A stretch of DNA of 64,000 bases. Origin: CAYRNR01 sp964425605. Its GTDB lineage: Bacteria; Myxococcota_A; UBA796; UBA9615; CAYRNR01. This document shows, in pieces, positions 26,586 through 37,922 of the stretch. Made by a program: the position numbers and the translations under genes. Positions within the stretch are counted from its first letter, which is position 1, and every line of letters starts with the position of its first letter. Below the pieces are notes generated by a model. That model searched no databases. It was given only the letters and a program-made list of their open reading frames with translations, and had not been told where the DNA came from. The stretch covers positions 1-64,000 of the forward strand of contig CAYRNR010000020.1 in the NCBI GenBank assembly GCA_964425605.1. The letters are read 5' to 3'.

Positions 26586-27998
26586 ATGACCAGGGCCCTG
26601 TTGCTCGCGCTGCTGCTGCTCTTCGGATGCAACGAGAGCGGGAGCATTGGTGGCGGCGATGACGACGACTTCGCGGGCGACGACGACGACGCCACCGGCC
26701 TGGAGCTGATCGCCCTGGGCTGGCGCCTGCACGACGAGATCGAATCCATGGCCTACGTGTCGTGGGAACAGAACGTCGCCGCGGCGGTGCGCGTGGAGTA
26801 CTCGTTCGAGGATGATCACTGGCGGTCCACACCGCCGAACGACGCGGAGGCCGGCGAGCACGAACAGATCGTCCTGGGCGTACCCTACGGCACCGAGGTG
26901 CAGTGGCGCGTCGTGGAGGACGGCGAGGGTGGGGCGTCCGCGGACGGCGAGCCCTACACCACCGGGGCGTACCCCGACGGCCTGCCCATGGGGATCATCA
27001 CTGCGAGCGACCCTCCCGCGTGGGAGCCCACCGGCAACTTCCTGCTTTCGAGCGTCTGCGAGGAGATCGGCAGCTGGGACCCGGGCAACTACTGGACGTT
27101 CATCGTCGACCGCCAGGGCCGGCCGGTGTGGGCGTCGCTGGCGCCGGACCGGCACTGGACCCTGTTCGCGCAGGTCTCGGTGGACGGTACGTACATCCTG
27201 TGGGACGACACCACCTGGTGGATCGACTGGGGCCAGACCCACGGCGCGGGCACCTTCATCCACAAGCAGTACCTCGACGCCGAGATAGAGGTCGTGCCGG
27301 CCGACGGCCTCGTCCACGCCTTCGTGGAGCTGCCCGACGGCACGCTGGCGTGGGGCAGCGACTTCCACGATCCGGGCAACGAGTCCATCGTCGAGCTCGC
27401 TCCGGGCGCGGCCGAGCCCGCGATCATCTGGAACTGCCGGGACCACTACCCCGGCGGCCCCAACGCGTACTGCTCCTCCAACGGGCTGTTCTACGAGGCC
27501 TCCACCGACACCTACCTGTACAGCCTGTGGGACGAGAGCATCGTCGTGGAGATCGACGGCGAGACCGGCGAGAACCTCTGGTGGGCCGGCGGCAACCAGG
27601 GCGGCTACGACTTCGACCCGCCCGATTCCCGGTTCAACTTCCAGCACGGCATCTCGTACACCTCCGAGGGCACCCTGCTGCTGCACACGGGGGGCTGGGG
27701 CGCGGGCAGCACGCTCGCGGCGCGCGAGTACGAGGTGGACCACGCCGACGAGGTCCTCCACGAGATCTGGAACCACGACCACCAGGGCGGAGGCTTCGGA
27801 GCCCTCAACGGCGACGTCTGGCGGCTTCCCGGCGGCAACACCCTGCACGCGCTGGGCTCGGGCGGCATCGTCAAGGAGATCACCCCCGGTGGGGACGAGG
27901 TCTGGGTCCTGGACTTCCAGGCCGAGCGCCTGCTGGGCCGCGTCGAGTGGATCGACGATCTGTACGACCTGGCGTCCCCGGGCGCTGCCCGTCACTGA
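26586..27998 (+). CDS. arylsulfotransferase-like lipoprotein (copy 2, degenerate)
   Basis: 470 aa. The lipobox LLLLFGC is followed by an acidic tether with two DDDD runs. The fold matches the other two ASST-like lipoproteins in the window: an N-terminal beta domain, then a propeller with VHAFVELPDGT and FQHGISYTSEG, each retaining one His. The third His site (MWSHAN in copy 1, AWSHSN in copy 3) reads AYCSSNG here, so this copy probably does not perform the canonical sulfotransfer and may have become a binding protein. GGGAGG precedes the ATG. Confidence 0.75.
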   Translation: MTRALLLALLLLFGCNESGSIGGGDDDDFAGDDDDATGLELIALGWRLHDEIESMAYVSWEQNVAAAVRVEYSFEDDHWRSTPPNDAEAGEHEQIVLGVPYGTEVQWRVVEDGEGGASADGEPYTTGAYPDGLPMGIITASDPPAWEPTGNFLLSSVCEEIGSWDPGNYWTFIVDRQGRPVWASLAPDRHWTLFAQVSVDGTYILWDDTTWWIDWGQTHGAGTFIHKQYLDAEIEVVPADGLVHAFVELPDGTLAWGSDFHDPGNESIVELAPGAAEPAIIWNCRDHYPGGPNAYCSSNGLFYEASTDTYLYSLWDESIVVEIDGETGENLWWAGGNQGGYDFDPPDSRFNFQHGISYTSEGTLLLHTGGWGAGSTLAAREYEVDHADEVLHEIWNHDHQGGGFGALNGDVWRLPGGNTLHALGSGGIVKEITPGGDEVWVLDFQAERLLGRVEWIDDLYDLASPGAARH

Positions 27999-30703
27999 GT
28001 GTCGTAGACACACTCCTTGCCACCGGGCGGGTCGAACGCGCCGTTGCCGTCGGCGTCCACGAAGATGGCGTTGGTGGTGGCGCGGGGGGCGCCGGTGGGG
28101 CTGTCCTGTTCGAGACCGCGGGGGAACTTCTCGGCGCCGTAGGCCAGCACCACCACGTGGGCGTCCTCGGTGAGCGGGATATCGACGTGGGTGTCGATCT
28201 TGACGATGCCGCCGGGATCGCTCGCCGGGATCTCGGCGACCTGATCGCAGTTGACCAGGACCACCGCGTGGGTCACGTCGATGGAGGGGATCGCCTCGAC
28301 CTGCACCCACAGGTCCACCGTCCCGTCGGTGTCGGTGATCGTCTGCCCCATCCCGGCCGTGTCGTTGATCAGCACGCGAGCGAAGCCCCCCTTGCTGACC
28401 ATCACCTCGCCATCGACGATGGACGTCCAGAGGTCCTCGGGGACGAACTCGGACGGGAGATCGGTGGAGGACGGGAAGTAGGTGCGCGGTGTGCCCGGGG
28501 TCTCCCACCCGTGGACGTCGGACGAGCCGACGGCGGTCACCCGGTGGCCGTGGTTGAGGAAGCTCAGCCAGTCGTCCAGCTCGCCGGTGGTGTCCGGCTT
28601 GTCGGGGTCGAGCCAGACGCTGCCACCCTTCTGGTACTCGACGAAGTCGAGGTCCCACGACCACAGGCTCATGCCGGGATCCAGTCCCAGCGTCGCGGGA
28701 TCGTCCACGACGACGTCGCCCAGGAGGCGGTCGTACCCGAGCAGGCACAGGATGTTGCAGCCGCCGCGAGGATGGTTGAGGCCCACGGCCATGGCGCCCC
28801 GGTCCCGGCTGGCCTCGTAGATCTCCCCCAGCCCCAGACCGTACCAGTCGACAGGATCGCCGCGCGGGTGGTCCGGCGCCGCGGGCATGTCCAGGGCAGT
28901 GATGTGCTCGGGCAGACTCGCCGTGACCTCCTCGCCGATGCGGGTCGCCACCCAGTCGGTCATGCCCATCGCCTCGACGGACGGCTGCAGATCCGTGACG
29001 AACTCGTGGTCGGTGGTCAGCACCACCTCGAGCCCGGCCGCGGCCACGGTCATCACCCGGTCGGTCAGCAGGATGTCGCTGTCCACGCTGTTCTGCATGT
29101 GGACGTGGGTGTCGACGCTCATGTAGCCGGTGGTGTCGAGCAGCCGCTCGAGGGTGACGCTCAGGGAGGCCGCGCCGTCTTCGGGGATGGTGATGGAGCC
29201 CTGATGGGGCTCGTACTCCCAGCCGCGGGTGACGCTGACGTCGTAGTCTCCGGGCGGAACCGCCGCGGTGCCCTGGCCGCCGCCATAGATCCGCACGGCC
29301 GCGTCGTCCCCCTGCCACAGGGTGATCTTGGCGGGCAGCGAGGCCCCGTCGCCGTCCACGACCACGTAGTCCAGGGTCCCCGCGGCGCCGAACTCGATCC
29401 GAAGATCGGCCGCCGCGGCCGGTCCGAAGGCCACGACCTCGGGATCGGCGCGCCCCTCGAGGTGGGGGCGTAGCTGGAACTCCCCGTGGGCAGGCCCCAG
29501 ATCCGGCAGCTGCCCCGAGAACGAACCGTCGACTCCGCTCGCCAGGCGGTCCAGCGTCCTGAACTCCCCCACCCCGTTCTTCAGCTCCACGTGCAGCGTG
29601 ACCCCGGCCAGCCCCTCGCCCGTGACCGCGTCGACGACTTCACCCGACAGCTCGAACGGCTCGGCGGACAGCTCCGGGATCGGCACGGGGTTGTACTCCT
29701 GCAGGTGCTGCGTCGCGGAGTTGGGAGCGCCGGCGCCCACCGCCAGCAGGAACGTCATGTGATCGGTCAGTCCCGAGCTCGCCGGCAGCAGGTCCAGGGG
29801 CTGCAGCAGCTGGTTGGCGTCCACGTAGACCTCGGTGCCCGAGATGTTCAGCGTGCCGCCCTGGGCGCCCGCGATGGCGAACGCGTAGCTGCCGTCCCCC
29901 TGCCCCGACGCGAGCCAGGGCACACCCACGTCCACGGTGAACCCGCCCGCGGACAGCTGGTCGTCCGAGTAGTAGATGGAGGGGGTGTACGGACCGGGGA
30001 ACAGCGCCGCGCCCGCCTGGATCGTCCCGGTCTGCTCGGTGGCGCTGGCCAGGTGCAGCTCGATCTGCAGCACCGCGGAGTCGGGATCGAGGATGTAGTC
30101 CACGTACGAGGTGACGCCGAGGGGCTCGCTTCGCGGCCGGTCCGCCCCGTCGGCCACGGCCTCGGCCACCAGGGTCAGCTCCACGACCCAGAACAGGTCG
30201 TCGACCCCGTGCACCCGCACCCGCGCGGGTCCGCCGCCAGAGCCATCGTCGACGATCTCCACCGACTCGCCGCGGAACCCGCGCAGGACCGTGTCGTAGA
30301 ACGACAGCGGGTTGACCTCGCCCATGAGGAAGCCCACCTCGCCGAACCGCTCCGGGCTGGCCTGGGCGCAGCCGTCCACGGCCACCGCGTCGACGGGGAT
30401 CCCCCCGTAGTAGTAGTAGGTGCGGTCCGCACCCTCGATGCCGGAGATGACGAAGGCCGCCTCGCTGTTCGCCAGCAAGAAGTCCCCCACCTGTCCAATC
30501 CCGTCCTCACCGTCCACGGCGAACTCTTCCGAGGTGACCTCCACGGCCATCGCGCGGCCGGCCTCGGGGCAACCGTGGGCGAAGATCCCCTCCCCCACCA
30601 GCGGCTGCGCGCCCGAATCATCGTCGTCCCCGACCACGGCCTCCTCGTCACAGGCCAGGCACAACAGCAGCGGCAACAGTCCCCAGAACAAGCGCAGGTC
30701 CAA
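27992..30703 (-). CDS. CehA/McbA-like PHP-domain metallohydrolase lipoprotein
   Basis: 903 aa. The best start is TTG at 30703, seven bases after GAGGAG; an upstream ATG at 30763 lacks such a site. The lipobox LLLCLAC and a DDDD tether come first. A carboxypeptidase-like regulatory beta domain lies near residues 340-420. The C-terminal PHP domain (about 520-760) has DTHVHMQNS, TTDHE, GLNHPRGG and GSSDVHGW, i.e. the His/Asp metal ligands of the family. CehA-like enzymes cleave esters or phosphoesters; substrate unknown. The stop overlaps the convergent ASST-like gene by seven bases. Confidence 0.8.
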   Translation of the reverse strand: MDLRLFWGLLPLLLCLACDEEAVVGDDDDSGAQPLVGEGIFAHGCPEAGRAMAVEVTSEEFAVDGEDGIGQVGDFLLANSEAAFVISGIEGADRTYYYYGGIPVDAVAVDGCAQASPERFGEVGFLMGEVNPLSFYDTVLRGFRGESVEIVDDGSGGGPARVRVHGVDDLFWVVELTLVAEAVADGADRPRSEPLGVTSYVDYILDPDSAVLQIELHLASATEQTGTIQAGAALFPGPYTPSIYYSDDQLSAGGFTVDVGVPWLASGQGDGSYAFAIAGAQGGTLNISGTEVYVDANQLLQPLDLLPASSGLTDHMTFLLAVGAGAPNSATQHLQEYNPVPIPELSAEPFELSGEVVDAVTGEGLAGVTLHVELKNGVGEFRTLDRLASGVDGSFSGQLPDLGPAHGEFQLRPHLEGRADPEVVAFGPAAAADLRIEFGAAGTLDYVVVDGDGASLPAKITLWQGDDAAVRIYGGGQGTAAVPPGDYDVSVTRGWEYEPHQGSITIPEDGAASLSVTLERLLDTTGYMSVDTHVHMQNSVDSDILLTDRVMTVAAAGLEVVLTTDHEFVTDLQPSVEAMGMTDWVATRIGEEVTASLPEHITALDMPAAPDHPRGDPVDWYGLGLGEIYEASRDRGAMAVGLNHPRGGCNILCLLGYDRLLGDVVVDDPATLGLDPGMSLWSWDLDFVEYQKGGSVWLDPDKPDTTGELDDWLSFLNHGHRVTAVGSSDVHGWETPGTPRTYFPSSTDLPSEFVPEDLWTSIVDGEVMVSKGGFARVLINDTAGMGQTITDTDGTVDLWVQVEAIPSIDVTHAVVLVNCDQVAEIPASDPGGIVKIDTHVDIPLTEDAHVVVLAYGAEKFPRGLEQDSPTGAPRATTNAIFVDADGNGAFDPPGGKECVYDTQ

Positions 30704-30801
30704 CGTCCATCTCCTCGGCAAACCCAGTGCAGTGAGTCGAAGAGTAGCACGGGCGCCGTCCATCCAGGCTCTGTTACCCTGGTGCCCCTGGAGGTCTCGG
30801 C

Positions 30802-31182
30802 ATGAAGACGCACCTGTTCGCAGCCGCGCTGATCATGGTCGGCTCCCTCGCCCTGCCCGCCTGCGACGACTCCGCCTGCGACGAGGGCGACACCCTCGAA
30901 TGCGACTGCGGCCTCGACTTCGTCGGCGAACAGGTCTGCGACGAGGACGGCTTCTTCGGCGAGTGCGAGTGCGGCGGATGCGTCGAGTTCGCGGTCTCCG
31001 TGTGCACCTGCGACGGGGTGGACGAGTTCTACGAGCAGCTCGGCACCACCTGCCTGGAGGCCCAGGAGAACGTCATCGGCATGGGTATCGGCAACCTGTG
31101 CGAGGCAGCGCTGGAGGCGTGGGAGACGCTGGGGGGGTGCGGGCAGTTCCTGGGGACGGGGGACGACGACGACTCCGTGTAG
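30802..31182 (+). CDS. small Cys-rich lipoprotein
   Basis: 126 aa. The signal ends in ALPAC. The mature part has about 14 Cys, mostly in the first 50 residues in CxC and CxxC spacings (for example CDCG, CECGGC and CTCDG), suggesting a disulfide-knotted domain, and the chain ends in GDDDDSV. No family was recognised. TGGAGG precedes the ATG, and TACCCT at 30775-30780 fits the local -10 pattern. It is divergent from the CehA-like gene. Confidence 0.75.
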   Translation: MKTHLFAAALIMVGSLALPACDDSACDEGDTLECDCGLDFVGEQVCDEDGFFGECECGGCVEFAVSVCTCDGVDEFYEQLGTTCLEAQENVIGMGIGNLCEAALEAWETLGGCGQFLGTGDDDDSV

Positions 31183-31235
31183 ATCACTCCTGCTCTGACA
31201 TACCGAACAGGACCGCGTCCTGAAGAGCCCAGAGA

Positions 31236-31254
31236 GTGTGAGCGTCCTTTTCTC
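31236..31254. repeat. partial copy of the GTGTGAGCGTCC..TTTTC intergenic repeat
   Basis: GTGTGAGCGTCCTTTTCTC matches the core of the 35-bp element found at 47791 and 54641 except for one missing C. It lies between the ends of two convergent genes. Confidence 0.6.
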
Positions 31255-31282
31255 GTGCGGGTAATGTCGAAAGACGGCGCAT

Positions 31283-31882
31283 CTACTGCGGGTCGACCAC
31301 CTCCCCGCTCCGCTCGACCACCCACGATCCCGAGCCTGGCTGCGCGTCCGTCGAAGTGTCGGACAGACCAGCAGCCTCCAGCCTGGCCGCACCCTCGACT
31401 CGCGCCTCGGCCATGGCGGCTTCCATGACGTCCAGCACCTCGCGCTGGATGACCTCGAGGTCAGCCAGGGGCTCTGGCGCATCCGTCTGAGCGGGCACCT
31501 CCACGGGCTCCGCCACCGGGGGTTGCGCCGCAGCAACCACCGTCGCCACCTCCACGGCGTCCTCCACCGAGATGTCGATTCCGTCCACCGCGGCCAGGTC
31601 GAGGGCTCCCTTGGAGGCGCCCGCGATCGGTTCCACCAGCACCACCAAGGCGTCGCCCTCCATGGACACGTGATGCAGGGGATGGGCCGTGTCGCAGTTC
31701 GCGCAGTGGATGGCGACTTCGATGCGTCCCGCGGGCTGGCCATCGGTGACGATGCCCAGCTGCTCGAAGTCCAGATCGACCCGGACCCGCTTGACCGTTT
31801 CCTCGGCAGCGGCCGGGAAGGCGGTCACCATCGATCCGCAGAAGATGGAAAGGAGAAAGAAAAGTGTCTTTGCGCGGGACAT
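31283..31882 (-). CDS. secreted protein with acidic/Ala-rich tail, unknown function
   Basis: 199 aa from the ATG at 31882, seven bases after GGAGG; the longer frame to 31903 lacks a site. A signal peptide ends near AFPAAA. A CxxC pair (HCANCDTAH) lies near residue 60. The second half is an Ala/Glu/Val-rich helix-forming stretch. No family is recognised. The IS1380 element is inserted 46 bases upstream of the start, leaving only the proximal part of any promoter. Confidence 0.65.
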   Translation of the reverse strand: MSRAKTLFFLLSIFCGSMVTAFPAAAEETVKRVRVDLDFEQLGIVTDGQPAGRIEVAIHCANCDTAHPLHHVSMEGDALVVLVEPIAGASKGALDLAAVDGIDISVEDAVEVATVVAAAQPPVAEPVEVPAQTDAPEPLADLEVIQREVLDVMEAAMAEARVEGAARLEAAGLSDTSTDAQPGSGSWVVERSGEVVDPQ

Positions 31883-31931
31883 CGCGTCACCTCCATCACC
31901 CACCGTATTCGGGCAACGGAGAGCTCACTAG

Positions 31932-33673
31932 CCCCGATAACTCACCACTGAACAGAAAAAGCGCCGGTCACCTGATGTAAGATCTTGATACCACTCACGA
32001 TCTGACCATCAAGGAGACCAAGCGCTTCATGACAGAGTGTACTTCCTCGCAGCTCGAGTTTGAAGGGCTGGGCTCCCGCCGCGTCGTGGCCGACTTCCGC
32101 GCCGAGCGCACCACCACCGATGGCGGCGTCCTGCTGCCCCGCGAGGTCGCCGAGCGCATCCGGTTCTTCGACCGCATTGCGGCTTGCTTCGACGACTACC
32201 GGGACCCCGATCGCATCGAGCACACCGTTCGCGAGTTGGTGGCCCAGCGCATCCTGGCCATCGTCTGCGGCTACGAGGATCTCAACGACCACGATCGACT
32301 CCGCGACGACCCTCTGCTTGCGCTGGCGTCGGGCAAAACCGACCCGATGGGGCACAAGCGAGAGCGACGCCGCGATCAGGGGCATGGCGGTGCCGGCCGC
32401 AGCACCCTCAATCGCCTGGAGCTGACCCCGGATGAGCTCGCCTCCGATGAGCGGTACAAGAAGGTCCGGTACCGAGCCGACGCCCTCGAATCACTCTTTG
32501 TCGAGCTGTTTGTCGAGGCTCACGATGAGCCTCCCGAGATGATCGTGCTGGACATCGATGCCACGGACGACCCGATCCACGGCAAGCAGGAGGGGCGCTT
32601 CTTCCACGGGTACTACCGCGGCTACTGCTACCTGCCGCTGTACATCACCTGCGGCGACTTCCTGCTGGCGAGCAAGCTCAACCCGTCGAGCAAGGACCCG
32701 GCGCTCTTCGCGGTGGACGAGCTCGACCGCATCGTCAGCCAGATCCGACAGCGGTGGCCGTACACCGAGATCGTCATCCGCGGAGACTCGGGCTTCTGTC
32801 GCGACTACATCATGACGTGGTGCGAGGCGCACCAGCTGCACTACGTGCTGGGCATGTCCAGAAACGATCGGCTGATCGCCCACATCGCTGAGGAACTCGA
32901 GCAGGTCCGCCAGGAGCACGAGGCGACGGGAAAGCCCGCCCGCCGATTCCGCGATTTCGAGTACCGCACCCGCGACAGCTGGTCGCGCTCGCGCCGCCTC
33001 GTCGGCAAGGCCGAGCAGCTACCGGGCAAGGCCAACCCTCGCTTCGTCGTGACCTCGCTGGAGCCCGACCGAATCGATGCCCGGGCCCTGTACGAGGACC
33101 TCTACTGCGCCCGAGGCGACATGGAGAATCGTATCAAGGAGAACCAGCTGGACCTGTTTGCCGATCGCACCAGCACACGGACGATGCGGGCCAACCAGCT
33201 ACGTCTGTGGTTTTCCTCGCTGGCCTATGTCCTGCTCAACGAGGTCCGTCGCGTCGGTCTCAAGGGCACGAAGATGGAACGCGCCCAGTGCGGCACCATC
33301 CGCACCCGGCTGCTCAAAATTGGCGGGCTGGTCACCGTCAGCGTCCGGCGTCTGGTCGTCTCGATGAGCAGCGCCTTCCCCTTGCAGGAACTCTTCGCGA
33401 CCGCCTTGGCCAACATCCAGGCGGCCTATCCGATGCGCTGCTGACGGCGCCTGCCGACAACGAAGTCGAGCGCGACAGCATCATGAGAGAGCTGCGCCTG
33501 ATCCCACCGCTGAAAGCGATCCAGGAGGCCTCGGCGCCAGCAAACCCGGCACGGTGGGCCTCGACGGGGTCTCGACAGGGCGATCGGAAGTGGATCGGGA
33601 GGGGAAAACGCGCCGTGGCCGGGATCAAGAGCGGCTCAGGCCGGTCTCTCCTCCCCCTGGTGAGACATAGGGG
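31932..33673 (+). mobile_element. IS1380-family insertion sequence, complete
   Basis: 1742 bp. The ends CCCCGATAACTCACCA (31932-31947) and its imperfect reverse complement at 33658-33673 (read inward CCCCTATGTCTCACCA) are terminal inverted repeats with 12 of 16 matches. CTAG occurs directly outside both ends (31928-31931 and 33674-33677), a 4-bp target duplication as expected for IS1380. One intact transposase gene fills the element; 229 bases of non-coding right end follow it. Confidence 0.9.
32029..33444 (+). CDS. IS1380-family DDE transposase
   Basis: 471 aa, full length for the family. It cuts and reinserts the element around it. RNase-H-fold catalytic residues are visible: Asp in VLDIDATDDPIHG (about residue 184), Asp in VIRGDSGFC (about 265), and Glu in DMENRIKENQLDLF (about 367), the family's Y-x(n)-MENRIKE context. 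The N-terminus has the typical ADFRAERTTTDGGVLLPRE segment. The frame is open, with no frameshift, so the element may still be active. Confidence 0.93.
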   Translation: MTECTSSQLEFEGLGSRRVVADFRAERTTTDGGVLLPREVAERIRFFDRIAACFDDYRDPDRIEHTVRELVAQRILAIVCGYEDLNDHDRLRDDPLLALASGKTDPMGHKRERRRDQGHGGAGRSTLNRLELTPDELASDERYKKVRYRADALESLFVELFVEAHDEPPEMIVLDIDATDDPIHGKQEGRFFHGYYRGYCYLPLYITCGDFLLASKLNPSSKDPALFAVDELDRIVSQIRQRWPYTEIVIRGDSGFCRDYIMTWCEAHQLHYVLGMSRNDRLIAHIAEELEQVRQEHEATGKPARRFRDFEYRTRDSWSRSRRLVGKAEQLPGKANPRFVVTSLEPDRIDARALYEDLYCARGDMENRIKENQLDLFADRTSTRTMRANQLRLWFSSLAYVLLNEVRRVGLKGTKMERAQCGTIRTRLLKIGGLVTVSVRRLVVSMSSAFPLQELFATALANIQAAYPMRC

Positions 33674-33736
33674 CTAGTACCGCAGTGTTACCCCTGGGAT
33701 GGGTCGGTGATTCGGCGGTGATGCCTGGACGGGAAC

Positions 33737-34402
33737 CTACTGGGCCCGGTGCCAGGCGATCTCCAGGCCGTTGAGGCCGCCGAGCTGCGCGGATCCTCCG
33801 ATGCATTCCATCGGTGTCTCCCCCGGGAGCGTGATGTCGCAGTCCATCTCGAAGTCCAGGTGCTCGAGCTCGTAGGTGCCCGTCGTGGAGAGGCTGTTCA
33901 TGTCGAACGTGTACGTGGCTGCTCCGTGCCGCACTCCCGTGAGCGAGTACTCCGTCTCGAAGATGTTGTCTTCCGATATGAAGAGCCAGAACGACGCACT
34001 GCCAGCCAGGTCTTCGGCGATGGTCATCTCGCTGTTGTCTCCGGTTCCAGTTTCGATGTACCAGCTGCCCTCTGCGGGGCCCGCGCCCACGTACGCCACC
34101 GACGCGCAAACCGTGGAGTCGGGGTGCAGATCGGCCAGGGAGACCACGGCTTGCTCACACGCCTCGGTGCACAGGTCGGCGGACTCCTGAGATTCCCAGC
34201 AGTTGCCGTCGGGCCCGTAGGACTCCAGGAGCTCCCCCACGGTCGCGGGTTCGACGTCGAGCACGCACTCCAGATACCCCTCACAGGCTTCGCTCTGCTC
34301 GATGGGAGCGACCACGTCGTCGTCATCGTCCGAGTCCGCCGGACAGCCACACATCGCGAGTGGGGCCAAGATCCCGAGAACGAGTCGATTCACTGCTTTC
34401 AT
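33737..34402 (-). CDS. lipoprotein with poly-Asp tether, unknown function
   Basis: 221 aa from the ATG at 34402, which follows GGGGAGG. The lipobox is MCGC and is followed by a run of five Asp. The mature part has several Cys and a beta-rich C-terminal half. No family recognised. It lies 42 bases downstream of the MopE/beta-helix lipoprotein gene on the same strand and is likely cotranscribed with it. Confidence 0.7.
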   Translation of the reverse strand: MKAVNRLVLGILAPLAMCGCPADSDDDDDVVAPIEQSEACEGYLECVLDVEPATVGELLESYGPDGNCWESQESADLCTEACEQAVVSLADLHPDSTVCASVAYVGAGPAEGSWYIETGTGDNSEMTIAEDLAGSASFWLFISEDNIFETEYSLTGVRHGAATYTFDMNSLSTTGTYELEHLDFEMDCDITLPGETPMECIGGSAQLGGLNGLEIAWHRAQ

Positions 34403-34444
34403 CGGAGGCCTCCCCATGGCGGATCATCGTATCAGGAGCTACCG

Positions 34445-37705
<3,261 letters not shown>

Positions 37706-37922
37706 GGTTTCCCCCAGATTCACGGGCTTGCTGCCCACCAGCACATGCTCCCACGGTGGTGCAATCCCAGCCAAGCGGAAAACGGAGCCTGCGGAGACCG
37801 CCACGGAACAACGCCCGGACGGGGCGTGCTCTCCCCGCCTCGGTGATCTAGGGTGATGCCGATGTCCTGTGGCGAGTCGGCGGTGAGGCAGGTGACGGTG
37901 CCGGCATCGTGGAACGTGGAGG

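Noticed and set aside
25787..26749. Longer ATG start for the ABC ATPase
   Set aside because: The extra 76 residues are Ser/Pro-rich and run antisense through the lipoprotein gene; the GTG at 26521 has a matching promoter.
37720..37922. Minus-strand frame between the two MopE genes (reading EAAAVASTFHDAGTV)
   Set aside because: Most of it is antisense to nothing but has no start or ribosome-binding site, and codon use drifts; it may be a relic but support is too thin.
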